From contig NZ_JARVRX010000021.1 of NCBI RefSeq assembly GCF_030209435.1, positions 1 through 64,000 on the forward strand: 64,000 bases of DNA, read 5' to 3'. Source of the stretch: Mycolicibacterium sp. lyk4-40-TYG-92 (GTDB taxonomy: Bacteria; Actinomycetota; Actinomycetes; Mycobacteriales; Mycobacteriaceae). A program made the translations under genes and the position numbers. This document shows, one piece after another, positions 51,596 through 59,958 of this stretch (positions within the stretch are counted from its first letter, which is position 1; the number at the start of each line of letters is the position of its first letter). Under the pieces are notes generated by a model. The model was not told where the DNA came from. It worked only from the letters and a program-made list of their open reading frames with translations, and made no database searches.

Positions 51596-52453
51596 ATGTT
51601 CAAATCAGCTTCACCGTCGTCGGCAGTCGTGGTCGGCGTCGACGGCTCCCGGTGGTCGGTGGACGCCGCCTTGTGGGCGGTCGACGAAGCCGTCAGTCGC
51701 GACGTGCCCCTGCGCATGCTCTACGTGGTCGAGCCACGCGGACATGGTGCTGTGGACCCGGAGCAGGAAGCCCGAGACTTGGCTTGCGCCGACGTCTCCG
51801 TTCGCCGCACGTTGGTCGCGGTCGAGTCGTTGGAGAAACCGGTCAAGATCGAGTGGGAAGTGCTGCACGGACACCCCGCCAGAGTTCTGTTGAACGCGGC
51901 ACGGTCGGCTGACCTGCTGTGCATCGGATCGCTCGGCATCGCGCACGCCACGGGGCACCGACTCGGTTCCAGCGCAGCGACGTTGGCGACTTCCGCGATG
52001 TGCCCGGTCGCCGTCGTCCGCAGCGGCGGTTCACATTGGTCGGCGCACCCCCGGCACGTGGTTGTCGAGATCGACGAAAGCCCGGACAGCGTTCACGTTC
52101 TCAACACCGGGATCAACGAAGCCCGGTTGCGCGGTGCACCGCTGACGGTGCTCGCGACATGTCCGACCAAGCTCGAGGATGTCCAGGATCACATCCCGGA
52201 CGAAAACACCCGTGCGCGTTTGGACAAACGGCTCGCCCGTCACCGCCTGGCAAACCCGGACATCGAGTTCAACCCGGTAGCGGTCAACGGCTCGACGATG
52301 AACTACGTTGAGCGCCATGCCGGTTCGATCCAACTACTCGTCATCGGCCGGCATCGCCGGTCCGGTATGGGCGAGATCATCGGGTCGGCGCGAGCGGTGC
52401 CCAGCCAGGTCAACTGCACGGTCTTGATCTGCCAGCATAATCAGCGCTTGTAA
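51596..52453 (+). CDS. Universal stress protein, Rv3134c-type, upstream of devR
   Basis: A 285-residue two-domain stress protein. The first domain opens AVVVGVDGSRWSVDAALWAV and keeps an ATP-site-like loop 'IGSLGIAHATGHRLGSSAAT'; the second begins HVVVEIDESPDSVHVLNTGI and ends 'VIGRHRRSGMGEIIGSARAV'. Position directly before devR and devS is the same as Rv3134c in M. tuberculosis, where the three genes are cotranscribed. The DosR box 70 bp upstream would make the operon self-activating. Confidence 0.92.
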   Translation: MFKSASPSSAVVVGVDGSRWSVDAALWAVDEAVSRDVPLRMLYVVEPRGHGAVDPEQEARDLACADVSVRRTLVAVESLEKPVKIEWEVLHGHPARVLLNAARSADLLCIGSLGIAHATGHRLGSSAATLATSAMCPVAVVRSGGSHWSAHPRHVVVEIDESPDSVHVLNTGINEARLRGAPLTVLATCPTKLEDVQDHIPDENTRARLDKRLARHRLANPDIEFNPVAVNGSTMNYVERHAGSIQLLVIGRHRRSGMGEIIGSARAVPSQVNCTVLICQHNQRL

Positions 52454-52526
52454 CGGTTGCCTGGCCTATCGTCATGGGTAGCGCGAGCACTTAGAAGCAC
52501 GTCATCGGGTTCTGAAGGGCAGGTGA

Positions 52527-53174
52527 ATGGTCACTGTATTTCTCGTCGACGACCACGAGGTCGTGCGGCGCGGCCTCATCGATTTGCTGAGCGCGGACCC
52601 CGAACTGCAAGTCATCGGGGAGGCCGGCACAGTGGCGCATGCCATGGCCCAGATTCCCGCGCTCAGGCCCGATGTCGCAGTCCTCGATGTTCGTCTGCCG
52701 GACGGCAACGGCATCGAGCTGTGCCGGGACCTGTTGTCTCGCCTGCCCGATCTGCGTTGCCTGATGCTGACGTCGTTCACCTCCGATGAGGCCATGCTCG
52801 ATGCCGTCCTGGCCGGGGCCAGTGGCTACGTCATCAAGGACATCAAGGGCATGGAACTGGCGGAAGCGATCAAAGCCGTCGGTGCCGGACGGTCTCTACT
52901 GGACAACCGCGCCGCAGCGGCGTTGATGGCCAAGCTCCGCAATGCCGCCGACCGGTCAGACCCGCTATCAGGCCTGACCGACCAGGAGCGTGTGCTGCTG
53001 GATCTGCTGGGAGAAGGGTTGACCAACAAGCAGATTGCCGCTCGGATGTTCCTGGCGGAGAAGACGGTCAAGAACTACGTGTCCCGGCTGCTCGCCAAAC
53101 TCGGCATGGAGCGCCGAACCCAGGCAGCGGTGTTCGTGTCCAAACTGGACAGAAGACAGCGCCCGGACAACTGA
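52527..53174 (+). CDS. devR: Dormancy response regulator DevR/DosR
   Basis: A 215-residue NarL-type regulator nearly collinear with M. tuberculosis DosR. The receiver has Asp8/Asp9, phospho-acceptor Asp54 (AVLDVRLPDGNG), Thr82 and Lys104 (YVIKDIKGME). The LuxR helix-turn-helix is LTDQERVLLDLLGEGLTNKQ followed by IAARMFLAEKTVKNYVSRLL. The PknH-site Thr198 is kept; the Thr205 position is Ser. DosR activates the dormancy regulon at GGGACTWWAGTCCC-type sites, several of which flank genes here. 73 bp follow the USP gene and 56 bp precede the sensor kinase. Confidence 0.96.
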   Translation: MVTVFLVDDHEVVRRGLIDLLSADPELQVIGEAGTVAHAMAQIPALRPDVAVLDVRLPDGNGIELCRDLLSRLPDLRCLMLTSFTSDEAMLDAVLAGASGYVIKDIKGMELAEAIKAVGAGRSLLDNRAAAALMAKLRNAADRSDPLSGLTDQERVLLDLLGEGLTNKQIAARMFLAEKTVKNYVSRLLAKLGMERRTQAAVFVSKLDRRQRPDN

Positions 53175-53230
53175 CACACATCTGGGGACAAACGGCGACG
53201 TAATTCTGCAGTGATGACAGAATCACGGTT

Positions 53231-54934
53231 GTGACGGGCCATGACAGCAATGCGGATCGTCCGCTGCGGGCGACGCTATCCGGACTGCGGCTGCGTGAAC
53301 TCCTCAGTGAAGTTCACGATCGCGTCGAGCTGATCATCGAGGGCCGCGACCGGCTGGACGGTCTCGTCGAGGCGATGCTGACCGTCACGGCAGGTCTGGA
53401 GCTGGATGCCACGCTGCGAACCATCGTGCACACGGCAATCGAACTGATCGATGCGAAGTACGGCGCACTCGGCGTGCGCGGCACCGGCCACGAGCTCGTC
53501 GAATTCCTCTACGAAGGCATCGACGAGGAGACGCGGTCGAAGATCGGGCCGCTCCCCCAGGGTCGCGGCGTGCTCGGCGCGCTGATCGACGAACCGAAAC
53601 CCATTCGGCTGGAGAACATCCGCACCCATCCCGCTTCTGTCGGATTTCCCGAGAACCACCCACCCATGCGGACTTTCCTCGGCGTGCCGGTGCGCATCCG
53701 CGACGAGGTTTACGGCAACCTCTACCTGACCGAGAAAGCTTCCGGGCAGCCGTTCAGCGAAGACGACGAAGTACTGGCACAAGCGCTGGCGGCCGCGGCC
53801 GGCATCGCCATCGACAATGCGCGCCTCTACGACCAGTCGCAACGACGCCAGGCCTGGATCGAAGCCACCCGCGACATCGGCACGGCGCTGCTGTCCGGTA
53901 CCGAGCCGGCCCAGGTCTTTCGGCAGATCGCCGAGGAAGCGCGCGCACTGACCGACGCCGACGCCACGCTGGTTGCCGTCCCCGAGGACCACGACCTTCC
54001 GAGCAACGAGATCACCCGGCTCGAAATCATCGACGTCATAGGCGATTTTCGGTCGACGTCGTTGCAGGTCCCGGCCGCCGACGGCCCGGTCGGTAACGCA
54101 TTTCACCAGCGGACACCATCGCTCTGCCCGGCAACGGACCTGCCCGACACCATCGCGAACGGGATGCAACACGCGCTGGTCCTGCCGCTGCGCACCACCG
54201 ACACCGTCGTCGGAATCTTGATCGTGCTCCGGAAAGCCTCCCGGCAAGCGTTCACCGCCGATCAGTTGGACATGATGGCCGCGTTCGCCGACCAGGCCGC
54301 GCTGGCCTGGCAGCTGGCCGCGACCCAGCGGCAGATGCGCGAGTTGGATGTCGTCGCAGACCGTGATCGAATCGCCCGCGACCTGCACGACCATGTCATC
54401 CAGCGGCTGTTCGCCGTCGGGCTGACATTGCAGGGCACCATCCCGCGAGCCCGGTCCGGCGATGTGCAGCAACGTATTTCCGAGTGCGTCGACGATCTCC
54501 AAGACGTGATCACCGAAATCCGCACGGCCATCTTCGATCTGCATGGCAGCACGAGCAACACCACCCGGCTACGACAGCGACTCGATGCCGCCGTGTCCGC
54601 CTTCGCCAGCAATGAACTGCACACCACGGTCCGCTACGACGGACCGTTGTCGGTCATCGAACCGGACCTCGCCGATCACGCCGAGGCGGTGGTCAGGGAG
54701 GCGGTGAGCAACGCTGTGCGCCACGGCAATGCCAGCGCGATCAGCGTCACGATCAATGTCGACAACGACTTGCGCATCGAGGTGACCGACAACGGCAAAG
54801 GGCTGTCCGGCGGAATCACGGAAAGCGGCTTGGCCAACCTCCGCCGACGAGCCACAGACAGTGGCGGTGACATGACGATCGCCCCGGGCTCTGATGCAGG
54901 CACCATCCTGCGGTGGTGGGCACCCCTGCCCTGA
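53231..54934 (+). CDS. devS: Haem-GAF hypoxia sensor kinase, DosT/DevS type
   Basis: A 567-residue soluble kinase: GAF-A (about 50-200), GAF-B (215-355), HisKA_3 dimerisation with His386 in ARDLHDHVIQRLF, and HATPase (EAVVREAVSNAVRHGNASAI; VTDNGKGLSGG; GLANLRRRA). The haem-ligand His is His143 in ENHPPMRTFLGVP. The haem-channel gate position, Glu87 in M. tuberculosis DosS and Gly85 in DosT, reads as Gly (YGALGVRG), so the protein is closer to the oxygen-sensing DosT. It should phosphorylate DevR when oxygen is absent. Start GTG at 53231. Confidence 0.94.
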   Translation: MTGHDSNADRPLRATLSGLRLRELLSEVHDRVELIIEGRDRLDGLVEAMLTVTAGLELDATLRTIVHTAIELIDAKYGALGVRGTGHELVEFLYEGIDEETRSKIGPLPQGRGVLGALIDEPKPIRLENIRTHPASVGFPENHPPMRTFLGVPVRIRDEVYGNLYLTEKASGQPFSEDDEVLAQALAAAAGIAIDNARLYDQSQRRQAWIEATRDIGTALLSGTEPAQVFRQIAEEARALTDADATLVAVPEDHDLPSNEITRLEIIDVIGDFRSTSLQVPAADGPVGNAFHQRTPSLCPATDLPDTIANGMQHALVLPLRTTDTVVGILIVLRKASRQAFTADQLDMMAAFADQAALAWQLAATQRQMRELDVVADRDRIARDLHDHVIQRLFAVGLTLQGTIPRARSGDVQQRISECVDDLQDVITEIRTAIFDLHGSTSNTTRLRQRLDAAVSAFASNELHTTVRYDGPLSVIEPDLADHAEAVVREAVSNAVRHGNASAISVTINVDNDLRIEVTDNGKGLSGGITESGLANLRRRATDSGGDMTIAPGSDAGTILRWWAPLP

Positions 54935-54959
54935 GCGGCCCGGCCAGCACCCCGCGGCG

Positions 54960-54973
54960 GGGACCAATGTCCT
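54960..54973. promoter_or_regulatory. DosR box before the second nitroreductase (distal)
   Basis: GGGACCAATGTCCT matches the consensus at 11 of 14 positions with all six core bases. It begins 26 bp after the sensor kinase stop and lies 199 bp before the nitroreductase start. Confidence 0.8.
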
Positions 54974-55037
54974 TGGCTTCCACCGACGGTGGGCATCGAT
55001 TCCGCTGTCACACGGCGCGCACCCAGCCAACGAGCAA

Positions 55038-55051
55038 GTGACCTAAGGCTC
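55038..55051. promoter_or_regulatory. DosR box before the second nitroreductase (proximal)
   Basis: GTGACCTAAGGCTC matches 10 of 14 positions. Its centre is 78 bp from the distal box, and it lies 121 bp before the start. Confidence 0.6.
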
Positions 55052-55172
55052 TGTCGATCGGGCGGCGCGAGCTGCAGGATCGCTGTATGAAGATCGGCGG
55101 GATGGCTCACGCGGTGCCCACGCGCGCTGCATGTTCTCCGCGATCTGCCCCATGCTCAGCGAGGTGAATCCA

Positions 55173-56162
55173 ATGTCCGACACATTTCCCGACCGTGAAA
55201 CGGTACGTGCAGCCATGGCACTGGCCACGCGTGCTCCGTCGGTTCACAACACCCAGCCCTGGCGGTGGCGGATCGGCTCGCACAGTGTGCATTTGTACGT
55301 CGAGCCGGAACTACATCTGATTCACACCGATCCCGACGGACGCGACCTGTTGATCAGTTGCGGGGCCGCGCTACACCACGCTGTTGTCGCGTTCGACGCT
55401 TTGGGGTGGCAGCCAACCGTGCGCCGCTTCCCCAACCCCGCCGAGCCGCATCATCTCGCGGTGATCGAATTGGTGCCCGGCACCCCTGAGCTACCCGACA
55501 TAGCTCTCGCCGCGGCGATTCCCCGACGTCGCACCGACCGGCGGTATTACAGCGGATGGCCGGTTGCACTGGGAGATATCGCTCTGATGACTGCGCGCGC
55601 GGCCAGACTCGGGATCGGGCTGCGGCGGGTGAAGCTCAACGATGTTCTCACAACCACACTGCGGCAAGCGGTTTCGCACAACGCCAGGGACCTGGACTAC
55701 CTCACGGAACTGACAGTCTGGAGCGGCCGCTACGCCGCCCTGGCCGGCGTGCCGGCCCGCAGTACGCCCACGCCAGACCAGCACGCCGCACTGCCCGCCC
55801 GCATCTTCGCCGGCGCCGTGCTCGACCAACCTGCGGGGACCACTGCCGAGGATGACAACGGATCGTTGCTGGCCCTCGGTACCTCAACCGACACTCCGCT
55901 CGATCGGCTCCGGGCCGGTGAGGCCACCAGCGCCGTTCTCCTCACTGCCACCGCGCAAGGCCTGTCGACGTGTCCTGTCACGGAGGCCCTGGAAAACCCG
56001 GAGTGCCGATCCATCGTTCGAACCGACGTCTTCGGCGACGAGTTGTTCCCGCAGATGCTGATCCGAGTCGGCTGGGCCCCTCTCAACGCCGATCCGCTGC
56101 CCTCAACTCCGCGACGACCACTGGCAGACGTGGTCTCGTGGTTCGATGACGACTCATCCTGA
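55173..56162 (+). CDS. Acg/Rv3131-type nitroreductase-like protein, second copy
   Basis: A 329-residue homologue of the protein at 50308 with the same motifs: 'MALATRAPSVHNTQPWRWRI' and 'CGAALHHAVVAFDALGW', ending in RRPLADVVSW. It takes the place of Rv3131 next to devS, although in M. tuberculosis the strands differ. A GAGGTG site precedes the ATG at 55173; the longer frame from 55131 reads through it. Two DosR boxes lie upstream. Its last nine bases overlap a tiny leftward membrane-protein gene. Confidence 0.92.
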   Translation: MSDTFPDRETVRAAMALATRAPSVHNTQPWRWRIGSHSVHLYVEPELHLIHTDPDGRDLLISCGAALHHAVVAFDALGWQPTVRRFPNPAEPHHLAVIELVPGTPELPDIALAAAIPRRRTDRRYYSGWPVALGDIALMTARAARLGIGLRRVKLNDVLTTTLRQAVSHNARDLDYLTELTVWSGRYAALAGVPARSTPTPDQHAALPARIFAGAVLDQPAGTTAEDDNGSLLALGTSTDTPLDRLRAGEATSAVLLTATAQGLSTCPVTEALENPECRSIVRTDVFGDELFPQMLIRVGWAPLNADPLPSTPRRPLADVVSWFDDDSS

Positions 56163-56267
56163 CTGCTCCAACGCGACCTTGTTGACCCACCCGACCGCCG
56201 AATAGACAGCGAAGGCGACGACATAGACCCGAACCTTGAGACCGCGTTCGGACGGCCGCCATGTCAT
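56154..56267 (-). CDS. Very small single-pass membrane protein (37 aa)
   Basis: A 37-residue protein, MTWRPSERGLKVRVYVVAFA with one hydrophobic segment up to about residue 27 and a short polar end. The ATG overlaps the stop of the 73-residue membrane protein upstream (ATGA), the main evidence that it is real. Tiny membrane proteins often modulate larger complexes. No family is recognised. Confidence 0.55.
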   Translation of the reverse strand: MTWRPSERGLKVRVYVVAFAVYSAVGWVNKVALEQSG

Positions 56268-56485
56268 GTCGCCGCCGCCTGCTCCGCACCGTGGGCGGGT
56301 GAGTCGGCCAGACCGTGATAGGTCTTCTCCCAGTAGGACGGAGAACACAGGACGGTGATCAGCCAGAAGACCAGGTTCAGCACCGCCACGACGGATGTAC
56401 CGCCCAGCACCAGGTTGAATCGTAGGAAGCCACGAGGTCCGATGGTCTGCAGCAGAGTTCCTGGAATTGAGTTCCAGCCCGTCAT
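56264..56485 (-). CDS. Small membrane protein (73 aa) of the dormancy island
   Basis: A 73-residue protein starting MTGWNSIPGTLLQTIGPRGF, with one long hydrophobic helix (about residues 24-46, FNLVLGGTSVVAVLNLVFWL) and a polar C-terminus. It is followed by an overlapping 37-residue membrane protein and preceded, 47 bp away, by the membrane-anchored protein at 56533 on the same strand; all three probably form one operon controlled from the DosR boxes at 57178-57251. Function unknown. Confidence 0.65.
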   Translation of the reverse strand: MTGWNSIPGTLLQTIGPRGFLRFNLVLGGTSVVAVLNLVFWLITVLCSPSYWEKTYHGLADSPAHGAEQAAAT

Positions 56486-56532
56486 AGTGAAGTGCTGCAG
56501 CGGGGCACCGCGGCCCCGCGCAGCGGGCTGAA

Positions 56533-57141
56533 TCAGATCGTCACCACACCCGCGTCGCTCCCGGCGCCACCGGCCAGGTCCCGTGCGATCACTGCCATCG
56601 CCATCCGCAGATCGTCGCTCGCCCGGTACAGATGGACCGCCGCCAACTCCTCGCCTGCGGCATCCTGATGCCGGGTTCCCGACAGGCACTCCGCGAATCC
56701 CAGCCGGTAGCCGTCGACTGCCCGCTGCAATACCGCGTTCACGGACACATCCGGGCTCGGTAGGCGCTCTTGAACGCGCGGCAGCACCGCCCGGCCCGCC
56801 TCACACGCACCCCGGATCTCCGCGTCATCCAGGCGAACCGCCGCAGAGTCGATCCTGTCCCGCAGGGCAAGCAGCGCGTCGAGTGACGGTGCGGCTTGTC
56901 GGAGCCAGACACGCAGCTGCTGCGCCGGCGACAGGGTCTTCGACTGTGCGGGAAAGGTATTCGCCGCAGCCGCAGCGGTATCCGGTAGGACGAAGCGGAC
57001 CACAGAGGATGCGTGAAACATCCAACCTACAGATGCCGCAGCAGCGATCAGCATCACTGCAAACGACATGGCTGCCCGAGTCCACCCTGAGCGATCACGC
57101 GATTCAGAACCTCGGCCGTGTCGGCAATCCAGACTGATCAT
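56533..57141 (-). CDS. Membrane-anchored hypothetical protein of the dormancy island
   Basis: A 202-residue protein: a basic start (MISLDCRHGRGSESRDRSGW), one membrane helix (about residues 24-46, AMSFAVMLIAAAASVGWMFH) and a helical outer domain ('SLDALLALRDRIDSAAVRLD', HLYRASDDLRMAMAVIARDL). No catalytic motif is seen. A start at 57165 is also possible. The nearest DosR box is 37 bp upstream, so it is predicted to be hypoxia-induced and divergent from the triacylglycerol synthase gene. Confidence 0.7.
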   Translation of the reverse strand: MISLDCRHGRGSESRDRSGWTRAAMSFAVMLIAAAASVGWMFHASSVVRFVLPDTAAAAANTFPAQSKTLSPAQQLRVWLRQAAPSLDALLALRDRIDSAAVRLDDAEIRGACEAGRAVLPRVQERLPSPDVSVNAVLQRAVDGYRLGFAECLSGTRHQDAAGEELAAVHLYRASDDLRMAMAVIARDLAGGAGSDAGVVTI

Positions 57142-57177
57142 GAAACGAATGATGCGTTGGCCCATTGGCGGTTGCAC

Positions 57178-57191
57178 GGGCCAAAGGTCCT
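57178..57191. promoter_or_regulatory. DosR box in the tgs divergent promoter, site 1
   Basis: GGGCCAAAGGTCCT matches 10 of 14 positions including all six core bases. It is 37 bp from the leftward gene and 158 bp from the triacylglycerol synthase start. Confidence 0.75.
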
Positions 57192-57237
57192 CTGACACAC
57201 GGCCACAATGCTCCGGCACCCACCCTCACCGCCGTTG

Positions 57238-57251
57238 GTGACCAAGGTCCC
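57238..57251. promoter_or_regulatory. DosR box in the tgs divergent promoter, site 2
   Basis: GTGACCAAGGTCCC matches 11 of 14 positions. Its centre is exactly 60 bp from site 1, and it lies 98 bp before the triacylglycerol synthase start. Confidence 0.75.
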
Positions 57252-57348
57252 TCGGTCTGCTGCCGATCAGCACTTGGCCCCGTCAACGTGCTGGCAGAAC
57301 ATCATTTCACCACCGCAAGCCGCGCGGGCAAGCATCTGAAGGACACCG

Positions 57349-58746
57349 ATGAACGACAACCAGCTCACCGCTCTCGATGCCGGCTTCCTGCAGGCCGAGG
57401 ATTCCGACAGCCACACCAGCATGGCCATCGCCGCGCTGGCCATCATGGACGGACCCGTCCCGAGTCTCGCCGAAGTGCAGGCGGTGTTTGATGAACGCTC
57501 CGAACGAATTCCGCGCTGTCGTCAGGTGTTGCGCACCCATGCGCTGGACCTGAGCGCCCCGGAATGGGTGCCCGCTCGCACATTTGACATCACCCACCAC
57601 GTACGCCGGCGTACGGTCACTGGGCCCGGTGACGAGGCTGCCGTCCATCGCGCGGTCGCCGACGTGATGGAGCGCCGACTGGACCGGTCTCGACCACTGT
57701 GGGAAGCGTGGATTTTCGACGGGCTGGCGGCCGGCCGCTGGGCGATCCTCATCAAACTGCACCATTGCATCGCCGACGGAGTTTCCGCGACCGCCATGCT
57801 GACCGACATCTGCGATGAAGCGACGGGAGGCGACAGCGAACCTGATTGCCGCCCTGCACCATTGCGCTCCCCTAGGGGTCTCGTCGTCAATCCCATCACG
57901 TTCGGACTCGACATCTGGCGCACGGTGACCGCGACCGCCCGCGCCGGTGTGCGCGCGGCGGTCGGCGCCGCCAACGTCGTCGCCGATGTACTCGCCTCCC
58001 CGGCGGCACCGCTGAACGGACCGCTCAGCGATCTCCGACGGTTCAGCGCCACTCAGGTCCCGCTCCATGACGTCCAGTTGGTGAGCAGGCGGTTCGGCGT
58101 CACCGTCAACGATGTCGCGCTCGCCGCCATCACCGAGGGCTTCCGAGCCACGATGGTCGAGCGGGGCATCGAACCGTCAGCGGGACCGATCCGCACCGTC
58201 GTCCCGGTGTCCGTCCGCCCGGCTGAACTCCTGCACGATTCAGACAACCGGGTGTCGCTACTGCTACCGGCCCTGCCGGTCGACCGATCGGATCCGCTCG
58301 AACAGCTGCGCCTGGTCCACAAGCGGCTGACCAAGGCGAAAGGCAGCGGGCAGCGTCAAGCCGGCTCGCTGGCCGTCGCTGCGGCGAACCTGGTGCCCTT
58401 CCCGATCATCGCATCGACAGTGCGGCTGCTGGGTCGACTGCCGCAACGCGGCATCGTCGCGGTGACCACCAATGTGCCCGGCCCGCAGCATATCTTGCGC
58501 ATCATGGGCCGCCGGATCATCGAACTGGTGCCGGTGCCGCCCCTCGCAGTGGGAATGCGCACCGGTATCGCCATCATGAGCTACGCCGACTGCCTGGCCT
58601 TCGGCGTCATCGGTGATTTCGACGCCGAACTGGATGTCGATGAGCTCGCTCGCGGCATCGCGCACGGTCTGACCCGTCTGGTCGACGTTGCCACGGCCGC
58701 ACCCCATACCCGCCGATTGGGAAATCTGCTGCTGCTCAGCGGGTAG
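57349..58746 (+). CDS. Wax ester synthase/diacylglycerol acyltransferase (Tgs1-like)
   Basis: A 465-residue WS/DGAT enzyme with the acyl-transfer motif HHCIADG (HHxxxDG) near residues 139-145, the PLWEAW-type start and the NVPGPQ segment in the C-terminal half. It makes triacylglycerol from diacylglycerol and acyl-CoA. Position beside devS and Rv3131-type genes matches Rv3130c/Tgs1 of M. tuberculosis, the main dormancy triacylglycerol synthase; the call as Tgs1 orthologue is by context. Two DosR boxes lie upstream. The broken STAS-like gene follows. Confidence 0.92.
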   Translation: MNDNQLTALDAGFLQAEDSDSHTSMAIAALAIMDGPVPSLAEVQAVFDERSERIPRCRQVLRTHALDLSAPEWVPARTFDITHHVRRRTVTGPGDEAAVHRAVADVMERRLDRSRPLWEAWIFDGLAAGRWAILIKLHHCIADGVSATAMLTDICDEATGGDSEPDCRPAPLRSPRGLVVNPITFGLDIWRTVTATARAGVRAAVGAANVVADVLASPAAPLNGPLSDLRRFSATQVPLHDVQLVSRRFGVTVNDVALAAITEGFRATMVERGIEPSAGPIRTVVPVSVRPAELLHDSDNRVSLLLPALPVDRSDPLEQLRLVHKRLTKAKGSGQRQAGSLAVAAANLVPFPIIASTVRLLGRLPQRGIVAVTTNVPGPQHILRIMGRRIIELVPVPPLAVGMRTGIAIMSYADCLAFGVIGDFDAELDVDELARGIAHGLTRLVDVATAAPHTRRLGNLLLLSG

Positions 58747-58780
58747 ACACGTCGTCCCATCGACCCTCAAGGGAGCCAAT

Positions 58781-59190
58781 ATGATCGATCAGCACTGGGA
58801 TGCGGATAACTCCGTCCTGACCATTCGTCCTGAATCACCGCTGAGTGAAGGCGATTTCGCGAACATCGCGCACGCCGTCGACCCCACGATCAAACGCGGT
58901 GGCGATGTCGCCGGCCTCATCATCGACGCCCCCACTTTCCCGGTTGGGACAGCTTCGGTGCGCTGGTGTCCCATGTCCGGTTTGTCCACGACCACCACAA
59001 ACACGTGAAGAAGATTGCGGTCGTGACTGATTCTCCGATCGCCGGCGTCACACAACACTTCGTGTCGCATTTCATCGCCGCCGAGGTCCGGCCGTTTCCT
59101 GCGGGCCGGGTCGAAGACGCCAAGTCGTGGATCACGGGCGGCGGTCAGTCTGGGGACGCATCGGCTCGCACCCCGGAACCCGCCGCCTGA
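58781..59190 (+). pseudogene. STAS/SpoIIAA-like protein gene broken by a one-base deletion
   Basis: The gene opens MIDQHWDADNSVLTIRPESP and reads into APTFPVGTAS, where the family expects FPGWDSFGALVSH. The missing part is in the next frame (SHVRFVHDHHKHVKKIAVVT) and runs to a stop at 59190. Restoring one G in the CCGG run near 58943 would give a single 136-residue protein. The family (STAS/SEC14-like, SpoIIAA-like) is common in mycobacteria and may bind lipids or partners. A ribosome site (GGGAGC) precedes the ATG. It lies 34 bp after the triacylglycerol synthase. A sequencing error in this base is possible. Confidence 0.8.
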
Positions 59191-59212
59191 CCAAGTTTCT
59201 CGAGATCAGGCT

Positions 59213-59932
59213 ATGGGTATGGCTCTGACGGTGACCGACACCAGGTTCCGCCCGGCGCTACGACCCTGGATTGCCGCAGTGCTCGTCGGGCTCATCGGCT
59301 ACTGCGACTTCCCACTTGAATGGGTCCTCGGGTCCCCGCTCAGCCCCACCCGGTCGTACATCAGTGAACTGGCGGTCGCCGGCCAACCGTACTACCAGAT
59401 TTTCCGCATCAGCGATCTTGTCGCCGGCATCGGCTTCGCGATCCTGGCCGGCGTCCTGGTAATTTGGCGCACGTCATCACAGATGCTCCTCGGGAGCGCG
59501 GCGCTGGCGGTCGCTGCCGCCACTTCGATTGTCGACTCCCTGTCGCCCATGAGCTGCGCGCCGTCGGTTGACCCCCAGTGCTGGGCAGCCGATCACGCGC
59601 CCTTGTCGGCACAGCTATCTCAGTTGCACACCGTCTCCGGAGTAGTCGGTTTCACCGCGGTCCTCATCGCGATGGCGGCCTATGGTGCCGCGCTGGGCAA
59701 TGAGCCGGGCACCCGCCAGCTGGGATTGGTGGGCTTCATCTGCGCGGCGATCGGAGCGGCGCTCGGCGGTATCGAAATCGTGACTGCGCTCGCCGACACA
59801 GATTGGACGGGATTGTTCGAGCGCATCCACGTTGCCATCGTCGGCACATTTCTCCTGATGCTGACTGTCGTCGTGGCGCGCACCACAAGCCGGGCCAACC
59901 CGCGATCCGTCGTCAGTTCAGCTCCACGCTGA
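59213..59932 (+). CDS. DUF998-family membrane protein
   Basis: A 239-residue protein with six predicted membrane helices. 'PLSPTRSYISELAVAGQPYY' after the first helix and 'DSLSPMSCAPSVDPQCWAAD' between helices 3 and 4 are the features shared with DUF998 proteins of actinobacteria. Cysteines in the outer loop could form a disulfide. It is 22 bp after the STAS-like pseudogene and probably in the same transcript as the triacylglycerol synthase. It converges on the phosphoketolase gene. Confidence 0.8.
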   Translation: MGMALTVTDTRFRPALRPWIAAVLVGLIGYCDFPLEWVLGSPLSPTRSYISELAVAGQPYYQIFRISDLVAGIGFAILAGVLVIWRTSSQMLLGSAALAVAAATSIVDSLSPMSCAPSVDPQCWAADHAPLSAQLSQLHTVSGVVGFTAVLIAMAAYGAALGNEPGTRQLGLVGFICAAIGAALGGIEIVTALADTDWTGLFERIHVAIVGTFLLMLTVVVARTTSRANPRSVVSSAPR

Positions 59933-59958
59933 ATCGCGAGTGGCATCCACCGACACCG

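Noticed and set aside
53276..54544. A 422-codon open frame antisense to the haem sensor kinase
   Set aside because: The plus-strand kinase is complete with all motifs; the antisense frame is a composition artefact.
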